NCBI GenBank assembly: GCA_913061075.1
Contig: CAJXSK010000001.1
Location: 302,847-366,846, forward strand
Origin: an uncultured Piscirickettsiaceae bacterium
GTDB lineage: Bacteria; Pseudomonadota; Gammaproteobacteria; Methylococcales; Cycloclasticaceae
Direction: 5' to 3'
Length of the DNA: 64,000 nt
Within the stretch, counting starts at the first letter, position 1. Each line of letters opens with the position of its first letter. A model generated the notes under the pieces. It was given only the letters and a program-made list of their open reading frames with translations. It searched no databases and was not told the origin of the DNA. A program made the translations under genes and the position numbers. Below are positions 30,151 through 39,924 of this stretch, piece by piece.

Positions 30151-31029
30151 ATGGCTAAACATCGACAATCTTTTATATCAAAGCTTTACCCACAGGCGGC
30201 AAAACTACCGTTACCTGTTTTATATGCCATAGCCTACCCCATTTATTTAATTGGTTATTATTTTGTAGAAAGGCAACGTAATGTTATCTACTCAAACCTG
30301 CAAAACTCATTTCCAGATCTGTCTCATGACGAGCTCAAAAACTTAGCAAAAGCTAACTTTAAAACACTGGTCTACACCATGGTTGAATCGATTAAAACCA
30401 TCAACCTAACAGAAGATGAAATACGCAAACGTGTTCATTTAAAAAACCCTGAGGTTATTGAACAGTTCGCCAAGAAGAACCAATCTGTCATGATGCTTGC
30501 TGCCCATCACTGTAACTGGGAATGGATGTTAGCTGGTTGCAGCTTGCAGCTGTCCTTTCCAATTGATGTGGTCTACAAGCCTTTACATGATTTAGCCGTT
30601 GACGAACACATGAAGAAGTCTCGTTCGCGTTTTGATGCTCGCCCCATACCCAATAAAAATGCGCTCATTGAAATAATGCAACGCCGCAAAGAAGTACGTG
30701 GTTTTGCAATGGTTGCTGACCAATCCCCTGTTAGAAAAGAAGAGAAATATTGGACAACTTTTTTAAACCAAGAAAGTTCGTTTGCAGTCGGTTCTCAAAA
30801 AATCGCGCATATGACCAAGTACCCAACAGTATTTGTGGGTATGCGTAAATTGAGCCTTGGCCATTATGAGGTCTATTTTGAATTATTAGGTGAAGCGCCT
30901 TACCAAAAAGATGGTTATAAATTAACCGAAACGTATGCACGTGCGCTAGAAAAGATGATTCTCGCTAGCCCTCAAGACTGGATGTGGTCTAACCGCAAAT
31001 GGAAACGCAAACGCGCTATCTACGATTAA
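30151..31029 (+). CDS. LpxL/HtrB-type lysophospholipid or lipid A acyltransferase
   Basis: 292 residues with one N-terminal hydrophobic helix (about 22-40). The HX4E catalytic motif is in LAAHHCNWEW near residue 113-121 and VADQSPVRKEEKYW follows, both typical of the LpxL family. Transfers an acyl chain from acyl-ACP to a lipid A precursor or another lipid. It converges on the acyl-AMP ligase/ACP gene with a 15-nt gap, so a dedicated donor is plausible; it may equally be the housekeeping lauroyl transferase. Confidence 0.85.
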   Translation: MAKHRQSFISKLYPQAAKLPLPVLYAIAYPIYLIGYYFVERQRNVIYSNLQNSFPDLSHDELKNLAKANFKTLVYTMVESIKTINLTEDEIRKRVHLKNPEVIEQFAKKNQSVMMLAAHHCNWEWMLAGCSLQLSFPIDVVYKPLHDLAVDEHMKKSRSRFDARPIPNKNALIEIMQRRKEVRGFAMVADQSPVRKEEKYWTTFLNQESSFAVGSQKIAHMTKYPTVFVGMRKLSLGHYEVYFELLGEAPYQKDGYKLTETYARALEKMILASPQDWMWSNRKWKRKRAIYD

Positions 31030-31044
31030 TCAATAATTGTCTTC

Positions 31045-33006
31045 TTACGACGCTGTTTTCTGCGTTATAAATACAGCCAGCTCTTCTATACTTGGATAAT
31101 CAAAGAAATCCGCCAAGTCGACAACATCAGGAAATTCTTCATCAATTTTTTCGTGAATTTGGGCTAATTTTAATGAACTTGTTCCCATTTCAAAAATATT
31201 ATCGTTGATACCTATTTTTTGATCCGATACGACCGAATGGCATATTTCTAATAGCAAGCGTTCAATAGAGCTTCCAGCGGCCATACCTGTAGAAGACCTT
31301 GTTTCGGACATTTCCGTCAGGGCTGCAACAACCTCATCGAAATCGCCAGCTAAAAACTGCTCGGACACAGCGAAACGTTGTACTTTCCCACTGGTCGTTT
31401 TTGGGACTGTTTTAATCGGTAATACGTGCGCAACGTCTAGTCCCGATTTTTCACCTAACTCACGCCTTACATCAGTTGTAATCGGGTAAAAACCGTCTAA
31501 TTCGCCACGATAAAGTACAAAAACGACTAACTCATCGATAGATTCCTCATCGTTATAAATACCACACACTAATACTTTGCCAAGCTCAATCCCATCAACA
31601 CCTTCACATACTGTTTCTAAATCTGGCGCGTAATAATTCAAACCGTTAACAATGATTAAATCTTTAGTGCGCCCGGTTAATACCAATTGGCCTTCATTAA
31701 TTAACCCTTGATCGCCTGTGTCCAACCAGCCATCAGGTGTTATTAGTTTTTCATTAAGCTCCGGAGCATGATAGTAACCAGCCGTCACATTATCGCCTTT
31801 AATGTAAACTCGCCCGACAACATTATCATCAACACGCGCACCATTAATGTCGAAAATGGCCAATTCAGTGCCTGTGATAGCAGTGCCTAAGCGCACTAAT
31901 TCAACACTATTGTCTGTCGCTGTACTGACAACTTTGGCAGGCTCTCCTTCACTTAAAGACCGTCTAATAATATGAACGGTCGATAGCTTCTGGGCCAGCT
32001 CTGGAAAACTGACGACCAAACACGCTTCTGCCAAACCATAGACTGTAAACATCGCAACATCACTTAAACCAAACGGTTTCATCACGGCATTAAACTCTCG
32101 GCATAAATTTGCTGATATGGGCTCTGCACCATTAAATATTAAACGAACGGCAGAAAGATCTAGGTTTGATTGATTTTCTGGTTTGAAACGTTTTAAAACA
32201 TGCTTATATCCAAAATTAGGTGAGGCAATAATCGTGGTTTTCTTCTCGCTTATCTTTTCAAGCCAAAGGTTTGGCCGACGAACAAATAACTCCGTTGGCA
32301 TAATGAATTGATTAATGTTCACAAACAAAGGTGTTAAATGAAAACCGATAATACCCATGTCATGCGTTAGTGGCATCCAGCCAAAAAAACTGTCTCTTTC
32401 ATCAAATTGGCTGCATTCAATGATGCCATATAAGTTCGTCACCAAATTCTTATGCGTTAACACAACGCCTTTTGGGTCACCGGTAGAGCCGGATGAGAAC
32501 TGAATAAACGATGTTCGTTCTGGAACAATATCAGGGCATTGTCCAAGCGTATTAAACTCTTCAATTCGATCCAACATCACCGCTTTACGCTGGATTTCAT
32601 CGTACAACAATGACTTACCATTTTCGTCGGCATACACCTTTAAACGTTGCAGCGCCTTTCTAGTCGTTGCTATATACGGCGCTTCAAGTTTTTCAAACAC
32701 ATTAAACACTTTTTGACGGTGCGCATCACTTGTCCCAATCGCCAATGGAACAGCAACAATGCCGCCGTACTGACAGGCCCAAAAGGTATCAATAAACTGT
32801 TCGTTTTCAGCCAAATGAATAATCAACTCATCGCCTTCTGATGCACCTTTTTGTTGAATATGGTGCAACAACCCCAGTGAACGCTGCTTTAATTCTGGGT
32901 AGCTAACTTCGCGTTCGTTATCCTGGCCGCTAATGTACGTTATTGTTTTATTAGCCTGAGTATTCCGGTCTAATGCTTGTACAAGTGTTTGGGGGAAATC
33001 ATTCAT
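31045..33006 (-). CDS. Fatty acyl-AMP ligase fused to an acyl carrier domain
   Basis: 653 residues. The adenylation domain has the AMP-binding signature FIQFSSGSTGDPKGVVLTHK (about residue 168-187), GWLDTGDQG and the A10 lysine in KTTSGKVQR. The stretch VHIIRRSLSEGEPAKVV is like the insertion that marks fatty acyl-AMP ligases rather than CoA ligases. A C-terminal carrier domain (about 575-650) carries the phosphopantetheine serine at about Ser611 in MGTSSLKLAQIHEKIDEEFP. Such proteins activate free fatty acids as acyl-AMP and load them on their own carrier. The downstream partner PPTase gene lies on its upstream side in the same orientation. Product pathway unknown. Confidence 0.9.
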   Translation of the reverse strand: MNDFPQTLVQALDRNTQANKTITYISGQDNEREVSYPELKQRSLGLLHHIQQKGASEGDELIIHLAENEQFIDTFWACQYGGIVAVPLAIGTSDAHRQKVFNVFEKLEAPYIATTRKALQRLKVYADENGKSLLYDEIQRKAVMLDRIEEFNTLGQCPDIVPERTSFIQFSSGSTGDPKGVVLTHKNLVTNLYGIIECSQFDERDSFFGWMPLTHDMGIIGFHLTPLFVNINQFIMPTELFVRRPNLWLEKISEKKTTIIASPNFGYKHVLKRFKPENQSNLDLSAVRLIFNGAEPISANLCREFNAVMKPFGLSDVAMFTVYGLAEACLVVSFPELAQKLSTVHIIRRSLSEGEPAKVVSTATDNSVELVRLGTAITGTELAIFDINGARVDDNVVGRVYIKGDNVTAGYYHAPELNEKLITPDGWLDTGDQGLINEGQLVLTGRTKDLIIVNGLNYYAPDLETVCEGVDGIELGKVLVCGIYNDEESIDELVVFVLYRGELDGFYPITTDVRRELGEKSGLDVAHVLPIKTVPKTTSGKVQRFAVSEQFLAGDFDEVVAALTEMSETRSSTGMAAGSSIERLLLEICHSVVSDQKIGINDNIFEMGTSSLKLAQIHEKIDEEFPDVVDLADFFDYPSIEELAVFITQKTAS

Positions 33007-33070
33007 AATGTATGTAGAGATTGAGCTCTATTAATAATGCGTTTAAAAATTATAGCTATTTTAAACGCGA

Positions 33071-33811
33071 TTACGTCAACTGAGGAGGAATTTCAGGGTC
33101 AAATGTATAGACCGTCGCCTCACACTGTTTACGCCGAATCATAACCGACGCACTGGTCTTGGTGGAGATACCTAAGGAGACGCAAGACCATTCATCTGGC
33201 ACACCATATTCAAGCGGGCATTCTTCAAGTGTGTGAGGTTTTTCAATCGTAAAGCCACATCGCGCCACACCTAACCCTAAACCTCTACCTGTCGCTTTAA
33301 TAAACGATTCTTTGCATGACCAAAGGTTAAAGAATATTTCTTTTTGCTGCTCTTTATCAACATTCAACCATTGTAGTTTTTCAGCATCGGAGAAATTACG
33401 CTTCACCATTCCTTCCATGTTATCTATCGTGCGCCAACATTCAATATCAACACCTACGTCTTCGCATAAACTAATGGCTACCAATGCAGTATTTCCTGAA
33501 TCTGACAGATTAAAAAATACCGGTGAGTTTTTTACATAAGGCTTACCAAACTCACCAAAATCAAACGTAACGTCATTCGGTGCAAGCATTAGATATCGGC
33601 TTAATAATTGTCTCAAACGCACTCGCATAGTTAATGCATGTTCCCTATTTTTTAAAGTACGAAGCCTACTCACTTTCTTCTTTTCTTCGTCACTTATGAT
33701 AGTCATTTCTTCAGACGTCATGTTTGATTCCAAATCAATTTTCCAAACATGGATTTCATTGTTTTTTAGATGAGGAATTTGAACATAAGTTTTTGAAGAA
33801 TTAGCATCCAT
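33071..33811 (-). CDS. Sfp-type 4'-phosphopantetheinyl transferase
   Basis: About 246 residues. The metal and CoA-binding motifs GVDIECWRTIDN and FFNLWSCKESFIKATGRGLG (WxxKES type) are clear. Moves phosphopantetheine from CoA onto carrier-domain serines. First gene of a two-gene minus-strand unit with the ligase-carrier gene, which is the obvious substrate. ATG 33811 is used; an in-frame TTG two codons upstream is less likely. Only 44 nt separate it from the divergent acyltransferase-hydrolase gene, so a shared promoter region is implied. Confidence 0.92.
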   Translation of the reverse strand: MDANSSKTYVQIPHLKNNEIHVWKIDLESNMTSEEMTIISDEEKKKVSRLRTLKNREHALTMRVRLRQLLSRYLMLAPNDVTFDFGEFGKPYVKNSPVFFNLSDSGNTALVAISLCEDVGVDIECWRTIDNMEGMVKRNFSDAEKLQWLNVDKEQQKEIFFNLWSCKESFIKATGRGLGLGVARCGFTIEKPHTLEECPLEYGVPDEWSCVSLGISTKTSASVMIRRKQCEATVYTFDPEIPPQLT

Positions 33812-33855
33812 AATCAACTACTATAAAATTAAGTGCATTAAGCTTTAATTAAACC

Positions 33856-36141
33856 ATGAGTATAAGCAACAACTCAAAACAACACGAATTAAATCCAGAT
33901 ACTTACGATTGGACTTATCATGCAATGAAAGCTTTATTTAAAGTTTTTAATCTGACTATTCGTACACACGGAAACCAATCTGCTTGGCAAGATGGTGATA
34001 TATTTTTATTTAACCACTTTGCTCGGTTTGAAGCATTTATTCCTCAATACCTCATTTATGAAAAAACAAAACTTTATTCTCGGTCAATAGCATCAAAAGA
34101 GCTGTTTGCAGACAATCTGTTTGGGCGTTATTTATCAAACCTTGGCGGCATACCCAACGATACCGAATCACTGATGTACGATGTCTCTAAAGATATTTTT
34201 CATAACCATAAATTAGTTGCATTCCCCGAAGGGGGAATTGTTAAAGACAGGCGAACCATAAACTCTAAAGGTCAACATGAAGTTTATTCAAGAGCCAATA
34301 ATCAAAGAAGAAAACTGCACACAGGGCCAGCGGTTATTGCTCTTGCCATCACCATATTTAAAAAAGCTGTACGTGAACTTCATAAAAATGGCCAATACGA
34401 ACCCATTCAGGCTTGGGCCTATGAATTAGGCTTTAGTAATATCGAACAGTTAGTTATTGCTTGCGAAAAACCGACCATCATCGTTCCGTGTAATATTACG
34501 TTTTACCCCTTACGAATTGGTGACAATGCGCTTAAAGATAGTGTGCAATTTTTTATGAAAAATTTGCATAAAAGACTCTCTGAGGAATTGTTAATCGAAG
34601 GTAATTTTTTATTAAAAAACACAGATATGGATATCCATCTCGGCAAATCTATTATCGTTGAGGATTATTGGACAAAATTTGAATCTGTTACGACTCAAGC
34701 CTTTGTAAATAATGCGGAACTAAGTTTGAGTAAAATTTTTAACACCGTGCGCTCTGATGAGTCATTCAACAACATATTGTTTAGGATGAGTTACCAACGT
34801 AATACAAAAAAAATTCGCGATGACTACATGCAAACCATATATGCCAATGTCACTATTAATATTGCTCATATCGCCTCTAGTATAATTATGTACTTCCTGG
34901 CAGAAGGCAACACGCACATTAACAAAAAAAAGCTGCACCACTTGATTTATTGCAGCATTAAAACGCTTCAAAAATACGATGGCTTAGTACTTCACAGAAC
35001 ACTTCAAAACCCGTCTATTTACCGAAATTTATTAACGACGCAAAGTGAAACATTCAATCTATTTCTTAGAGGTGCGTATCAAGCCAATTTACTCGAATCG
35101 TCGGGCGCTTATTACACTTTCACTGAACAGCTAACGGCGGATAACGATTTCGATAGTATTCGTTTGAAAAACCCCATTGCTGTTAATGCTAATGAAGTAG
35201 CGCCCATTTCACAGGTCCAAGAAGCCATAAATGCAAGTTTGAAATTCAAGTTAAATAAAAAACTAGATGATTTTGCAAAAATGCTTAATGAAGACGAGCA
35301 ACTTGAATATAAATGGGATTTCGCTCAATACAATAAAAGCAAACATCAAGAAATTAACCAACAACAAACAATACTGTCACAATCCGCTTTACCTTTTCAA
35401 TGCATCCCTAAAAACCCCAATGGCGAGTGTGTTGTATTAGTACACGGTCTTCTAGCAACGCCTGGTGAACTTAAACCGTTGGGCATCAAGCTACAAGCAT
35501 TAGGCTACAACGTCATTGCTTGTCGGCTAAAAGGCCATGGCACGTCTCCATGGGATCTACATGAACGAACATGGCAAGATTGGTACCAATCAGTTCGTCA
35601 AAGCATAAAAATAGCGCATTGTTATAGTACAAAGGTTCACCTTGTAGGTTTCTCAAGTGGCGCCCTTTTAGCCCTAATGAGCGCCACTAATAGAAACTTT
35701 AATATTCAATCGGTTACGGCCTGCTCAACCCCGCTTACGTTTAAAGATCCATTAGTGAATTTTGTTAAAGTAGCCGATGTTACCAATAAGCTGTTCAAAA
35801 AATTCAGCAACTCTGAAGGCATTATGCCTTTTAAAGATAACTCACCTGAGCATCCACAATTAAATTACCAACATGTACCGATAGCAGCTATTCACCAGTT
35901 ATTAATATTGATCACAAAAACACGCCAAAAAATAAAAAAACTTCATTGCCCTACTTTCTTATTACAAGCCGACAATGACCCTGTTGTAGATCCAGCAAGC
36001 ATGGAAGAGTTGTTGAATCAAGTTCCTAAGCGTCACATTACTTATGAATGGGTCAGCTCCGCCAGGCATGGAATATTGTATGAAAACACCGATGACTGCC
36101 AACAAAAAGTTATCGACTTTATTTGTAAGCAAAGCAAATAG
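33856..36141 (+). CDS. Acyltransferase/alpha-beta hydrolase fusion protein
   Basis: 761 residues with two catalytic parts. N-terminal glycerolipid acyltransferase: HX4E motif at His54-Glu59 in FNHFARFE (Glu where most have Asp), FPEGG at 123-127, and VPCNITFYPLR as the later P block. A middle helical region (about 300-520) resembles nothing I know. C-terminal alpha/beta hydrolase: LVHGLLATPGE near 530, nucleophile Ser600 in GFSSGA, Asp708 in NDPVVDP and His738 in SARHGIL, so the triad is complete. Divergent from the PPTase and acyl-AMP ligase genes. It could acylate a phosphoglycerol-type acceptor and also cleave an ester, but neither substrate is known. Confidence 0.85.
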   Translation: MSISNNSKQHELNPDTYDWTYHAMKALFKVFNLTIRTHGNQSAWQDGDIFLFNHFARFEAFIPQYLIYEKTKLYSRSIASKELFADNLFGRYLSNLGGIPNDTESLMYDVSKDIFHNHKLVAFPEGGIVKDRRTINSKGQHEVYSRANNQRRKLHTGPAVIALAITIFKKAVRELHKNGQYEPIQAWAYELGFSNIEQLVIACEKPTIIVPCNITFYPLRIGDNALKDSVQFFMKNLHKRLSEELLIEGNFLLKNTDMDIHLGKSIIVEDYWTKFESVTTQAFVNNAELSLSKIFNTVRSDESFNNILFRMSYQRNTKKIRDDYMQTIYANVTINIAHIASSIIMYFLAEGNTHINKKKLHHLIYCSIKTLQKYDGLVLHRTLQNPSIYRNLLTTQSETFNLFLRGAYQANLLESSGAYYTFTEQLTADNDFDSIRLKNPIAVNANEVAPISQVQEAINASLKFKLNKKLDDFAKMLNEDEQLEYKWDFAQYNKSKHQEINQQQTILSQSALPFQCIPKNPNGECVVLVHGLLATPGELKPLGIKLQALGYNVIACRLKGHGTSPWDLHERTWQDWYQSVRQSIKIAHCYSTKVHLVGFSSGALLALMSATNRNFNIQSVTACSTPLTFKDPLVNFVKVADVTNKLFKKFSNSEGIMPFKDNSPEHPQLNYQHVPIAAIHQLLILITKTRQKIKKLHCPTFLLQADNDPVVDPASMEELLNQVPKRHITYEWVSSARHGILYENTDDCQQKVIDFICKQSK

Positions 36142-36179
36142 CGTAAAATATGCGTTTTAATGACTCTTTATAAAAACCC

Positions 36180-37469
36180 ATGCGCGTACACCTAAAAACG
36201 CTAGGCTGTAGATTAAACGAGGCCGAAATTGAATCTTGGGCCAGCGACTTTACGTCACAAGGCCACCCAGTTACTAAAGATGAACAAGACGCGGATATCC
36301 TCGTTATTAATACGTGCGCTGTCACCCAAGGCGCTGTCAGGAAGTCTCGCCAACTGGTTAGAAAAAGCCAAAAAGCCAATCCACATGCAAAATTGGTATT
36401 GAGCGGTTGTTACGCGACCTTAAATACTGAAGAAGCAACCTCACTAGAGGGCGTTGATTTATTAGTAGGTAACACGCAAAAAGATGACTTAGTAAAACTC
36501 ACATTAGAAGGTTTAAATGAAAACGCAATGCCGGCTATTTCTACAGAACCCGGCGAAGTTGCACTTTTTTCAAGGGGCCGCCAACGCGCCTTTATAAAAG
36601 TTCAAGATGGCTGCCGTTACCGATGTACTTTCTGCATTGTTACCATTGCTAGAGGTGATGAAAAGAGCAAAAAGATTGATAACATAATAAATGAAGTTAA
36701 TGCGGTGCATGCGTCAGGCATTAATGAAATCATCATTACCGGTGTTCATTTAGGGGGTTACGGTAGCGATATAGACAGTAATTTATATGAATTAATACAA
36801 TCTCTTTTGGAAAAAACGACTATTCCAAGAATTCGAATGGGTTCTCTTGAACCATGGGATTTACCTGAAAACTTTTTTGATTTATTTTCAAACTCTCGGC
36901 TTATGCCCCATATGCACTTACCTATTCAAAGTGGCTCTGATACTGTTCTTAGGAGAATGGCAAGACGCTGTAAAACCGATGAGTTTAGACAGCTCGTCCT
37001 ACGCGCTAAAAAATCTATACCTGATTTGCATATAACCACCGATATTATTGTTGGTTTCCCTGGGGAAACCGAGGAAGAGTGGCAAGATACGCTTAAATTT
37101 GTAAATGAAATGGCGTTTGCACATATCCATATTTTTAGTTATTCGAAACGTGATGGCACCAAAGCCGCTAATCTTCCCTTGCAAGTTGATGAACCTATAA
37201 AAAAAGAAAGAAGTAAAACCTTGCATAACCTTGCCAATAATTTAAAAGTCCAAGGTATTGAAAAGATGTTGGGGAAAGACGTCTCTATTCTATGGGAAGA
37301 AAAAAAACCGGGTGATGATAGTGAACAATGCACTTACTTTGGTTACACGCCTAACTATACCCGTATCAAAGCGACGGCTAGCAAAGACACTGACTTAACT
37401 AACCAAATAACCCGTCATACAATCAACCGCATAAAAGATGGTATGCCTTACATAGAAATAGGTTTGTAA
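36180..37469 (+). CDS. mtaB: tRNA t6A37 methylthiotransferase MtaB
   Basis: 429 residues: N-terminal UPF0004 domain (KTLGCRLNEAE, VINTCAVT, LSGCYA supply three cluster cysteines), radical-SAM domain with CRYRCTFC (CX3CX2C) and a C-terminal TRAM-like part. Adds a methylthio group to t6A37 of tRNA. CRYRCTFCIVTIARG is the MtaB version; MiaB and RimO have different residues around the cysteines. Confidence 0.9.
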   Translation: MRVHLKTLGCRLNEAEIESWASDFTSQGHPVTKDEQDADILVINTCAVTQGAVRKSRQLVRKSQKANPHAKLVLSGCYATLNTEEATSLEGVDLLVGNTQKDDLVKLTLEGLNENAMPAISTEPGEVALFSRGRQRAFIKVQDGCRYRCTFCIVTIARGDEKSKKIDNIINEVNAVHASGINEIIITGVHLGGYGSDIDSNLYELIQSLLEKTTIPRIRMGSLEPWDLPENFFDLFSNSRLMPHMHLPIQSGSDTVLRRMARRCKTDEFRQLVLRAKKSIPDLHITTDIIVGFPGETEEEWQDTLKFVNEMAFAHIHIFSYSKRDGTKAANLPLQVDEPIKKERSKTLHNLANNLKVQGIEKMLGKDVSILWEEKKPGDDSEQCTYFGYTPNYTRIKATASKDTDLTNQITRHTINRIKDGMPYIEIGL

Positions 37470-37487
37470 AACCACCTCGGTCATTAA

Positions 37488-38192
37488 TTAATAGCGTTTG
37501 GTTTCGACTAACATTTTTGTTGCTCCTGCAACACCAATCGCTGGCGAAAATAAATTAAATATCGGCACAGACACCGCAAACAGGCTTATTGAGCCAAATA
37601 CTATGTGATTCACCCTATCGCTTTGCATATGTGTTTTTTGTTCTTTAAACATCACCTGGTGATTCTCAAAAAAATACCCCATATACTCAAACGTTAAAAA
37701 CCAAGCACTAAACAATAGCCACAACGGTAACGAAATAATATTAATACCTGGAATAATTGAAAGAATAAGCAAAGGAATGGCCCGGACTAAGTAGTACGTT
37801 AATTTTCTAAGTTCTAACCCCATAATAGACAACGCCTCTTTAATTACAGAGTAATTATTACTCGGCTCATTTAATTCACCATTTAGATGACGCTCCACAC
37901 CTCTAGCCAGGTACACATAAAAAGGCGCAGCTATAATATTCGCAAGCAAAGAAAAACTTAAGTAAACAAGCAATAAGGTCATTATTGAAAATAACGGCAT
38001 TAATAACCAAGATAACCAATCTAGCCATGTAGGTAATAAATTATCTAACATCGAAGACATATATGTCCACAATAGCCAACTAGCCAAGCTAAACAACAAT
38101 AAATTAATAACGAACGGTATCCAAACAAAGCGACGAACACCCGGTTTAAATATAAGTGCCATGCCCGAAAAATAACTACGTAAACCGACCAT
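37488..38192 (-). CDS. cysZ: CysZ/EI24 family sulfate permease
   Basis: 234 residues with four to six hydrophobic segments and the EI24-family IIPGINIISLPLWLLFSAWFL segment. CysZ imports sulfate at low affinity for cysteine synthesis in E. coli. The family assignment is firm; sulfate as substrate is by analogy. Divergent from the MinD-like ATPase gene. Confidence 0.82.
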   Translation of the reverse strand: MVGLRSYFSGMALIFKPGVRRFVWIPFVINLLLFSLASWLLWTYMSSMLDNLLPTWLDWLSWLLMPLFSIMTLLLVYLSFSLLANIIAAPFYVYLARGVERHLNGELNEPSNNYSVIKEALSIMGLELRKLTYYLVRAIPLLILSIIPGINIISLPLWLLFSAWFLTFEYMGYFFENHQVMFKEQKTHMQSDRVNHIVFGSISLFAVSVPIFNLFSPAIGVAGATKMLVETKRY

Positions 38193-38304
38193 ATAAAATC
38201 ACCTATTAATTATTCGTTAGAGCAGCAAAAGATTCGGAATATATTATATTATTTGGTAGAATATATTCAGGAAAATTGGTAATGAGATTACGATAAAGGC
38301 ATAC

Positions 38305-39384
38305 ATGGAATTGGTATACAGTGATAAGGCTATCGGCAAATCAAAAAAACTAAAAGCTAAAGTCATTACCATCACAAGTGGTAAAGGTGGCGTTGGCAAA
38401 ACAAGCACGGCCACTAACTTGGCTCTTTCATTATCTGCTTTAGATAAAAAAGTCTGTGTTTTTGATGCAGATACCAGTTTAGCCAATATTAATATATTGT
38501 TAGGCATCCACCCTGAGTATACGCTTCACGACCTATTATCAGGTGATAAGACACTCAAACAAATAATGGTAGATGGACCCCGCGGCCTAAAAGTTATTCC
38601 TGGAGCAACAGGGATTTCCGAATATGCACATCTGTCATCGAAACAAAAAACTGTTTTAATCGATGCATTAGACGAACTTCAACAACAATTCGATTACCTC
38701 ATCATAGATACAGCTGCCGGCATTGGGGATGATGTTTTAGATTTTGTTAAGGCATCGCAATTTCCAATTGTTGTTATAACCCCTGAACCAACGTCCTTAA
38801 CGGACTCTTTCTCCTTATTGAAAGTCTTAAAACGTTCAGACTTTGATCGAACCTCTTATATATTGGTTAATATGGCGTTGGATTTTGATAACAGCCAAAC
38901 CATATATAAACGTTTTGAATCCGCTGTAAAAAAATACATTGAAGTTGACATAGAGTACCTAGGTTTCATTCAAGTTGATGAAACAGTTATTTCATCTGTT
39001 AGCCTTCAATGCCCAGCGGTTTTGTTAAGCCCCGATTGTATTGCTAGCCGATGTTTTAAAACATTAGCAAAAGGTCTTAATGAACAACTAGAAACGACTG
39101 AGACAGAATCTTTCAGTGAGTACTGGGAGAATCAAGAGCACGTTGAGGCAAGCGACATTGAACCTTTAAGCTCTCCTGTAAGGGAAAAAATCGGGGAAAT
39201 TAATAGCTTAACTAAACCGTTAGATTTTAATAGTTCGGCATTATTTTGTACCGAACAACTGAATAACGGTTCATTAGATAAACAATATGTAGCGGCCTTA
39301 ATTGAACCTTTAATAGAGAGTTATCATAAAGCCTATTCAATTCAACCTTCACCTGCAATACAAGCGATTGATAAAAATCACTAA
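38305..39384 (+). CDS. MinD/FlhG-like ParA family ATPase with C-terminal extension
   Basis: 359 residues. Deviant Walker A TSGKGGVGKTS at about residue 27-37, switch I DADTSLANINILLG and Walker B YLIIDTAAGIGDD are clear. It resembles FlhG (YlxH/FleN), which sets flagellar number, but no flagellar gene lies in the window. Residues after about 255 form an acidic, poorly conserved tail not found in MinD. Followed 30 nt later by a coiled-coil gene in the same direction, so they may act as a pair in polar positioning. Confidence 0.82.
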   Translation: MELVYSDKAIGKSKKLKAKVITITSGKGGVGKTSTATNLALSLSALDKKVCVFDADTSLANINILLGIHPEYTLHDLLSGDKTLKQIMVDGPRGLKVIPGATGISEYAHLSSKQKTVLIDALDELQQQFDYLIIDTAAGIGDDVLDFVKASQFPIVVITPEPTSLTDSFSLLKVLKRSDFDRTSYILVNMALDFDNSQTIYKRFESAVKKYIEVDIEYLGFIQVDETVISSVSLQCPAVLLSPDCIASRCFKTLAKGLNEQLETTETESFSEYWENQEHVEASDIEPLSSPVREKIGEINSLTKPLDFNSSALFCTEQLNNGSLDKQYVAALIEPLIESYHKAYSIQPSPAIQAIDKNH

Positions 39385-39414
39385 AACAATAGCTTAAGAA
39401 ACTTCTACTCATTA

Positions 39415-39924
39415 ATGGAACAGGAAGGTTTCCCTACTGAACAACTGAAAGAAACCGCCTTTACATTAGAAAAAATTTATCAGGAAAAAACTGGGGAAAA
39501 TCTAAGAAATTTCCAGAATAATGCGGTTCTTTTGTTTTCACAATTTAACGGCAGCCAAGATGACCTTAAACACTTACACAAACAACTTCTAGATTGCCAT
39601 CAACGCCATTTTGACCAACCCATAACCAATCTATTTGATGAGCTCGACAACACTATTAAAACTGAAGAATTTACTCTCAAAGACTTTGAGCAATTAATCA
39701 ATAGCAACTTATCAACATACGAACAACGGTTTTCTAGCAAGTTCAAAACTCAAACAGATATTGAGCTTGAGCAGGCGCTCTTAACAATTGATCAATTACA
39801 AAATAATAACAAACAGCTTGAAGCACAACTCCAGTCATCCAAAAAACAGCAAACAGAACAAAGTGCAGTTATTGATAAAATTCAGTACCTTCTGACAAAT
39901 AACGAGTCAAACGATAAAATTTAG
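39415..39924 (+). CDS. Hypothetical coiled-coil protein
   Basis: 169 residues, acidic, no signal peptide or membrane helix. The C-terminal third (from about residue 115: ELEQALLTIDQLQNNNKQLE) is a likely coiled coil. No family recognised. Downstream of the MinD-like gene and overlapping the end of tatD by 4 nt on the opposite strand. May be an accessory or localisation partner of the ATPase; this is inference from position alone. Confidence 0.65.
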   Translation: MEQEGFPTEQLKETAFTLEKIYQEKTGENLRNFQNNAVLLFSQFNGSQDDLKHLHKQLLDCHQRHFDQPITNLFDELDNTIKTEEFTLKDFEQLINSNLSTYEQRFSSKFKTQTDIELEQALLTIDQLQNNNKQLEAQLQSSKKQQTEQSAVIDKIQYLLTNNESNDKI

